From assembly GCA_028023455.1 (NCBI GenBank), contig JAQFVV010000022.1, positions 10,125,100 to 10,189,099 on the forward strand: a DNA stretch of 64,000 nucleotides, given 5' to 3'. Both the position numbers and the translations under genes were made by a program. Of this stretch, positions 58,041 to 64,000 are shown one piece after another. Origin of the DNA: Epiperipatus broadwayi (lineage: Eukaryota; Onychophora; Udeonychophora; Euonychophora; Peripatidae). Positions within the stretch are counted from its first letter, which is position 1. Each line of letters starts with the position of its first letter. The notes under the pieces were generated by a model, which was not told the DNA's origin, made no database searches, and was given only the letters and a program-made list of their open reading frames with translations.

Positions 58041-59254
58041 TAGAAAGTAATAAAAAAAACATGTTGGACAAGTGAATTGAATGATGTCATTTTAGTGTTC
58101 CTTCTAAGCTTTTTCTAATGAGAAATTCAGCATTCAGGAAATACCACTATTTTGACTTCTTAAATCATGTATTATTTCCAGAGTTTTTAATTCTCTCAAT
58201 TTTTAATAATCACTTTCTTTTTTTTTTCCCAGAATTTTTTTTGTAGAATAAACTGGAAGATTCATATTTTTACAAAATATGTCCAGTATGAACTGTATTT
58301 TCTCTTTGCTCTTTTTCTCTTCAGCTTTTTTATACCATTCAATTTATTGATGCAATTAATTAATTATTAATAAAATATATTTAACATTCTAGTATTGTTC
58401 AGCAGCAGAGAACCGGTCTAGAAAGCAAAAGTGATGGAAGGAAGGGGAAGGGGTGGGTTCATTGTTTAAATAATAATTTGTATGTTTTGTGAGAACTATT
58501 CAAGGTGTGGATCATTCTATTTATAGTCTCCCTGATAAACCAATTTTATAACTAATTAGATAGAAAAAGGAGAAAAAAACTTTTGGTTTTCAAAATATAG
58601 TGGACTCAATAATCCTGTGTAGTTGTTATTATATTCATATAGGATTATACATTTCTATAAATTATATCATATTACAATTTTTATTTTATGTCTATATCAT
58701 TTGACCATTCCACACTAATTTAAAATCTTTACATACCATCTAAGAATTGTTATAATCTATTTACTAACCAATAATGAGATGGTTAGCTAAGTTAAATGTG
58801 GGTCAGCTATACCTAGAAGTAAAATCCTAGATTTCTTAAAATTTCTCATCTCTCTCTAAAAAAATTTCAAATCCCATCAAAATTTAAACCCCATGTTATG
58901 AATGAACACTATCTATTAAAAGTTAAAAGCACCAATGTTATTTAATAATAGACTGGGTGTACCATAAATAATATTAGTAAAACTTTGTGATAAGAAAGCT
59001 AGATGATAATTAGTGCAATATATTCCTAACTTACTAAAGGCAAATGATGGGATCAGTATTTGCAGGACATCTCTCTTGTGTTGAATTGAGCTATTATATT
59101 TTTGTCTTATTAGCAGCCATCTGACTTTTATTCATCTTAAAATTAGTCAAATACTCTTTCACAGTCAATGCTGGATAATTAATCATGTTAGTTAGAGACC
59201 AGTTATTCAAAAAATAAATTTGTTTAGGAAATCCTCAGTTACTAAATTTTCTAG
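58041..59254. other. AT-rich intergenic DNA
   Basis: A purine-rich patch (GGAAGGAAGGGGAAGGGGTG) lies at about 58436-58456. Nothing else supported. Confidence 0.4.
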
Positions 59255-59325
59255 CTCAATTCAGATTTGAATCCCAACTTATGAATATAGTAGGTAAAGT
59301 TAACCACCACATTAAGGGATATTTC
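59255..59325 (-). mobile_element. Possible tRNA-derived SINE head
   Basis: On the minus strand CCCTTAATGTGGTGGTTAAC (A-box region) is followed by AAGTTGGGATTCAAATCTGA (B-box region). tRNA-like spacing; diverged. Confidence 0.35.
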
Positions 59326-59947
59326 CCAAACTTTGTATTAAAAGATGTGTATACATTCATAAAAAAGAATATATTTAATAGTTTTCTACTATAATAAAAA
59401 AGCTAAGCCAAAGAAAATATTACTTTTTTCATTACACTTCGGAAATGTACTCCTAAATATAATGGAAGTGTTTTCTAGTAACTGGCCCTAATGATTCTTT
59501 CCCATCTTATATGAAATTAATATTTGGATTATTGTTTGATAATTGCTTAACTCTTTACAGAAACTTTTACTTCTATTATAAGTCATTTGTTTTAAGGAAT
59601 CTAGTTTGTTTAACTTAACTACTAAAAAAGTGGTCATTATAACTAATGCAATATAATTAATAATGTTATCAATTTGGCTCAGGTTCTGCTTTTCATGATT
59701 TAGTTTTTATTTGTATTTCCATTTGCACTTCTATTTTCATAGATCAAATGCAGACTGATTAAAACTTCAAGATTTTTTTTTTAGGTTTCTATCAGATTTA
59801 GGATTTTTTCCCCAAATAACTCAACCATGCCCAATCTGGTTATTCTTAATTAAAAAGATGGAAAATCTGGTCAAACTCTTACCATTCATTAGTTAACAGA
59901 ACTATTAATAATAATATTGATGCTAATAACAACAACTAAGTGGATTA
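59326..59947. other. AT-rich intergenic DNA
   Basis: Nothing recognised. Confidence 0.4.
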
Positions 59948-60040
59948 TTATTTAGGAGTTCCATTAAAAATTTAGGCACCAGAAGTGGCAGCAGAGCCAC
60001 AACCCATCAACCTTGAGCATTCTAACCAAACCATATAGGA
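59948..60040 (-). mobile_element. SINE2 relic
   Basis: On the minus strand: TATGGTTTGGTTAGAATGCT, CAAGGTTGATGGGTTGTGGC (B-box region), TGCCACTTCTGGTGCCTAAA, TTTTTAATGGAACTCCTAAA tail. Collinear with 54968-55060. Confidence 0.55.
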
Positions 60041-60999
60041 CATTTAAGCCTCATGAGTAATATTTTTCCTTCATGGTTCTTCTGTGAAAACTATTGAAGA
60101 AGGTTTTGCTTTGTAGCAATTTATTTAAATACTGTTTTTTTACCTTTACTTCCCACAATTTTGTTTATCATAACATGATTATTTTTTTAAGACTTAGAAT
60201 ACTTGTTTTAATAAATAGTAATTGTAATTGTGATGCTGATTTTTATGTTTTTCTTGATTTAGTTTTTATTTATATATTTTCTATTTTTATTTTTTTTAAT
60301 AAAGTCCGTTTTTTAAATAAACAAGCAAACCATACAAAATATATATATATTTTAACAAATATGGGATCATCATCGTTAATAATTCAGTCTTCTGACTGAT
60401 TCTAAAGAAGCTGCAGTAATCTGCTGCTGATGAACGATCTTCTTTCTTTTCTGATTTATACATTAAGATCTAGTAATGCTTGTCTATAAATCTATACTAT
60501 CTAAGAATGTTTCAGTCATTCTTTTGCTCTCCTACTATGTATTCAGCCTTTAGGAATATCTGTAAAAGACTATCATGGAGCAAATTATGTCTTAGCCAAG
60601 CGAGTCTCCTCCTCCTTATAACCATAATATATATATATAAGATAGGATAAAGTAGATCAGCATAATCAAAGGCATTTCCAAAAGCATTCTTCTGATTTCC
60701 GTTTTTTCCTATTCCTTTTTGCCCTTTGACTATTCATTCAGTTTTCCGCTTCTCTTTTTACGATAAAGTTTTTGTGTGCTCTTCTGCATATATACGTACC
60801 CATAATATTACTATGTCTTTACTAATTTCCAAATGTCAAGTACAGAAATAAATAATAAATTTTTTTTTAATAACTCAAATGTTTATTAAACTAATAAATG
60901 GAGATTTATGTTATTGATTCTTTAAATGTTTGTTTATTGTCGAAGTGAGGTTTTTCTGAACAAGAAGTTACCTCTATGTCGAATTGTTAAATAAGTGAT
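60041..60999. other. AT-rich intergenic DNA
   Basis: No supported element; the 101-codon frame at 60094-60399 is Phe/Ile/Leu/Asn-rich noise. Confidence 0.45.
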
Positions 61000-61400
61000 C
61001 TTTCATTCATATTAAAAATTCTTCTCCTATGCCGCACTTCCCCCTCAGTAGTATACCATGTGATCACATGCCATATTGTTTTATACTTTGTTTGAATATA
61101 ATATTGTAATGGAGACTGTTAATATTGAAATGCAAAACGTTTCCAAGCCTCTATATTTAAATCAGTCTGGCAAAATCTGACAGAGGGAAGGGAAGGAAGC
61201 TGAGGGGAGTGGGTGGAAAGAGAAAGACAGTGACAGACCCCAATCTCTAGAGAGTTTGATTCAACTTATCTATCATTTCCTAGCTGACGCCAGACAGGGT
61301 AGAACTCTGCCATTTTGTACTGTCTCTTTAAAAGTGGAGGTAATTATAAAACCACCCCTGACGGAAAATAAAAACAAAGGATATTCTGAAAGAGAGAGTT
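61000..61400. other. Less AT-rich, purine-tract-containing non-repetitive patch
   Basis: Contains a strong purine tract (GACAGAGGGAAGGGAAGGAA, then GGGGAGTGGGTGGAAAG) at about 61180-61230 and then CAGCTGACGCC-like sequence. It matches no repeat family in this window. A 66-codon frame at 61256-61456 has no recognisable domain. It could be regulatory or an untranslated exon; unproven. Confidence 0.3.
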
Positions 61401-61670
61401 TGACACAGATTAAGCATTCATTCATTGTCAAATTTAAATCTGATAAAAACTTTTAATACTCTTGTAACTATAAACTTAAATTTTCTATTGTATTAAAACC
61501 GGCTTTAAAGAAACAATGAAATTATTATGTAAAAAAAAATAAAAATAACTGGAAATAAAGCAATTAAAATTCTGCTAAATAAAACGATATTTAAAACTTA
61601 CATCTCATATACGCATCTAAAGTGTTATCAGGGTATACTACAATATTGTTTGTGTGTATAAATAAAAATA

Positions 61671-61788
61671 ATCGAATGATTGTTGCTTGAGGGTTTATAC
61701 GAAGTTCGAGCATCAGAAGTTGAAGTCGCGATCCGTGGACTTTGAACTTCAGAGTTGACTACTGTATTCAACCAAGCCAGCCGATCTT
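61671..61788 (-). mobile_element. SINE2, best-preserved copy
   Basis: On the minus strand: GATCGGCTGGCTTGGTTGAA (A box region), CAACTCTGAAGTTCAAAGTC (anticodon arm), CACGGATCGCGACTTCAAC (B-box region), TTCTGATGCTCGAACTTCGT, ATAAACCCTCAAGCAACAAT and CATTCGATT tail. Nearly full length; used as reference for the family. Confidence 0.7.
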
Positions 61789-62544
61789 TACATATAAAAG
61801 ATAGGTAAAACAGTCTTTAATAGGTGAGATTGCTGTCTCTCATAGAGAAACAATTGCCGGAAGATGAGAATTTGAGCAGTTTTTTATCTTTGTTTTACAC
61901 TTGAATTAAGAATAACTAAATGCCCATATATATGACTAAATAACAGTTTGATCATAAAGAACTGGTGATCTAGTACTTTAGTGTTAGATCGCCAGCTCTT
62001 AAACTGTTGTCTGTAAACCTTTGAGCTCACAGGAGGCCTGCAATGGCTTAAAATATTAGAGCTTTTACAGTTTAATTTTCAGATATTATTTTAAATTTGA
62101 TGAGCAAATTAAATAAATAATTATGTCTTGGTTAGATATCCTTGTGATATATCTTTGTTAAACCATAAGTTTAAGATAGCAACAAGCATATGCAGAATTA
62201 TTTTAAAAGACATCACTGTACTAAGCAATTACGATTCACTCATCTTCAAGAGATGAAGTGGTAATATGTAAAGCAATAGTAGTTTTTAGTTTGTTATAGT
62301 TTTTTAATACCACTCTATCTCTTTTTAAAAAAAACGAAACATTGAAGTTTTGGGAGTATGTAGACCAGGTATAGTCATCCTTGGATTCTTGTCACTTGTG
62401 CACTTGAAATCTTATATAATCTGCCAAATATCTACAATATAATAATTAGACAAAGTATGTAGGATTACTATTTTTTTAACATTTATTCCATGTTTACGCA
62501 CATTTTAAAATTCAAATTTGTAAATATTTATTTATTTGCATTTT
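61789..62544. other. AT-rich intergenic DNA
   Basis: A short inverted pair, AGAACTGGTGATCTA near 61960 with TAGATCGCCAGCTCTT near 61985, forms a hairpin. No gene supported. Confidence 0.4.
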
Positions 62545-62662
62545 GAAGTGGTTTCTTTCTTCTTTATAACCTAATGCTAGGTGCACTTTCATTGAAGTTT
62601 GGTATAAGCATAATTCTCAAAGTGCACTTAGCATTAGGTTATAAAGAAGAAGAAACCACTTT
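62545..62662. mobile_element. Family F foldback element
   Basis: Arm GAAGTGGTTTCTTTCTTCTT ... CCTAATGCTAGGTGCACTT (62545-62588) pairs with 62619-62662 with very few mismatches, around a 30-nt loop. A single arm of the same family is at 49766-49815. Non-coding. Confidence 0.8.
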
Positions 62663-64000
62663 GATACCCAGATGAACAACATTTGCAAACTTGGATTACA
62701 AATATAAACAAAGGAGAATTGTTATACATTTCTAAATGCAAATGTGTGTGTGCATGAATTAACAAAAAAGTTTTTATGAAAAAATACTTATCATATTTAC
62801 TTATCATGCCATTGATCTGGAGTTTAAATTCAGGCTAATTAAATCTTGAAGAAATTTTCATTTTACAAACATATTAGGTTTTTTTTTTTTTTAGCTAGCA
62901 CATAGACAAATCAAATTACCACTCAATATGATACCTAACTATTATAAGCTAAAGAGACCATGTTAATCCGATTTGCATTGATGAATGTCAAAATGCTGAT
63001 ATAATTAAGAATTTTATTAAATGTGTTGTTTTCAAACACAAATGAATGATTATCATATTCTCATTGTGATTTTAGAAAATAAAAAATAAAAACACCATAA
63101 ACATTGTTTTTTTTTTTTATAAGCTATTCACAAAAGATGTCATGTGATTTAATTATTGCTATTATGGAATTAATCAAAGTATTAGATTTATTTAATTGAA
63201 AAAGTTTATGACACTGTTGAAAATAGATAGTTGTGTTGGTGGAATTTTATGTTATATAGATTCTAGTGTCAAATGGCAATGTGTTATGGTTCCAAATTTA
63301 CTGCTGTTATTGGAAGTTTATATAAGCAGATCATAAAGCAGATATCCAAATTCATTATAATTTTGATGAAAAAGTTTTAATTTAAGTTAGCTAAAAGCAA
63401 AAATCAGAATTTCATTTTCTTGGTTTCTGGATTTTCATTATGGTAATGATTGTGCTATTCATATCAATTTAAATATTTATTTATCAGGTATTAATATTTG
63501 GATTATAAAAATCTTAAAATCTTTGTTTTTTAAAAAAATATCCAAAAACTCAGAAGCTTTTTAGCCAACAGTACAAGAAAAGCCTTATGACTTTGGAGTG
63601 GATCGTTATCAGTTTTATAATATGTATTAGGTTAAATATATTGATACTTTTGTAGATAGTAAGATAGACATGGATGTTGAGGTACTTTGCAGATTCATAT
63701 GCAATATATTTAGTATATTTTAAGACAAAATATTTCATCTTAGTAATATAACTGCTTCAACTGAATTAGTTATGTAAGAATGTTGTTCTTTTATTGTGTG
63801 TAACTTAAAGCTAATGATAATATTTTACTTGAGAATGCTCTGTGGTAATTCATATGTTACAAATTTAACTTTCTGGATGTAATAGTATTGAATCTACTAT
63901 TGTAAAGATACATTTTTACTGGATTGTGCACATAAAATAAATAAAGAATAACATATTTTCCTTAAAAAGTACTTTATAATAGAAAAAGATGTTTATGTTC
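62663..64000. other. AT-rich intergenic DNA to window end
   Basis: A weak tRNA-like scrap at 62800-62860 (CATGCCATTGATCTGGAG, TTTAAATTCAGGCTAATT) resembles 55998-56055 and may be a minor SINE. Otherwise nothing supported; the 62-codon minus frame at 63550-63738 is noise. Confidence 0.4.

Overview
This is a 64 kb stretch of AT-rich (roughly three quarters A+T by eye) animal intergenic DNA. No host protein-coding gene, rRNA or intact tRNA gene can be supported. The tRNA-derived SINEs, decayed LINEs, a hAT deletion derivative, many foldback elements and a 407-bp (AAT)n array point to a repeat-rich invertebrate. The phylum cannot be fixed from the sequence; a mollusc or another AT-rich invertebrate would fit. 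Almost every open reading frame is a shadow of AT-rich noise or a relic of a mobile element. The most notable content is two unrelated families of short dispersed elements that carry hammerhead self-cleaving ribozyme motifs. Family E (9482-9956 on the minus strand, 33201-33595 on the plus strand) has a complete hammerhead core: CTGATGA, helix II, GAAA, a 3-bp helix III with a 2-nt loop, a GTA cleavage triplet and an 11-bp bulged helix I. Both copies are flanked by 12-13 bp target-site duplications, have ~85-100 nt inverted arms and end in a small 3' hairpin. Family A (1511-1965, 7999-8407, 29046-29405, 43145-43638) has a second hammerhead-like core (CTGACGA, helix II, GAAA, then CTAGTC). One copy has a perfect 15-bp target-site duplication, and another is longer than one unit, with its first 50 bp repeated at its end. 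This is what is expected for insertions copied from a circular, self-cleaved RNA, that is, retrozyme-like elements. An independently described family could match; this needs a database search. Layout, 1-10 kb: a core-domain SINE, family A copy 1, a foldback, a TIR element, and an inverted duplication of the reverse transcriptase end of a LINE. The rest of that LINE lies on the minus strand (ORF1-like to endonuclease to RT, about 9463 down to 4634) and is interrupted by family A copy 2. It is followed upstream by family E copy 1. 10-20 kb: the (AAT)n array, then a 7.5-kb inverted pair of tandem-repeat-bearing, Helitron/HINE-like elements (11820-13220 and 17779-19308), then a near-perfect 157-bp palindrome. 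20-25 kb: AT-rich DNA with a lone G-quadruplex motif. 25-32 kb: SINEs of two families, a LINE 3' end, family A copy 3 and a GC-richer island. 33-41 kb: family E copy 2, SINE pieces and three foldback elements. 42-50 kb: a second copy of the LINE C-terminal region, family A copy 4, the second core SINE, a 454-bp hAT element with a perfect 8-bp duplication, and short tandem duplications. 50-64 kb: sparse AT-rich DNA with SINE2 relics, a foldback, and one purine-rich, less AT-rich patch near 61.2 kb. Functionally the window is a graveyard of mutually nested mobile elements. The non-autonomous families (SINEs, ribozyme elements, hAT derivative, foldbacks) would have needed enzymes from elsewhere; only LINE relics are present here, and no intact transposase or reverse transcriptase remains.
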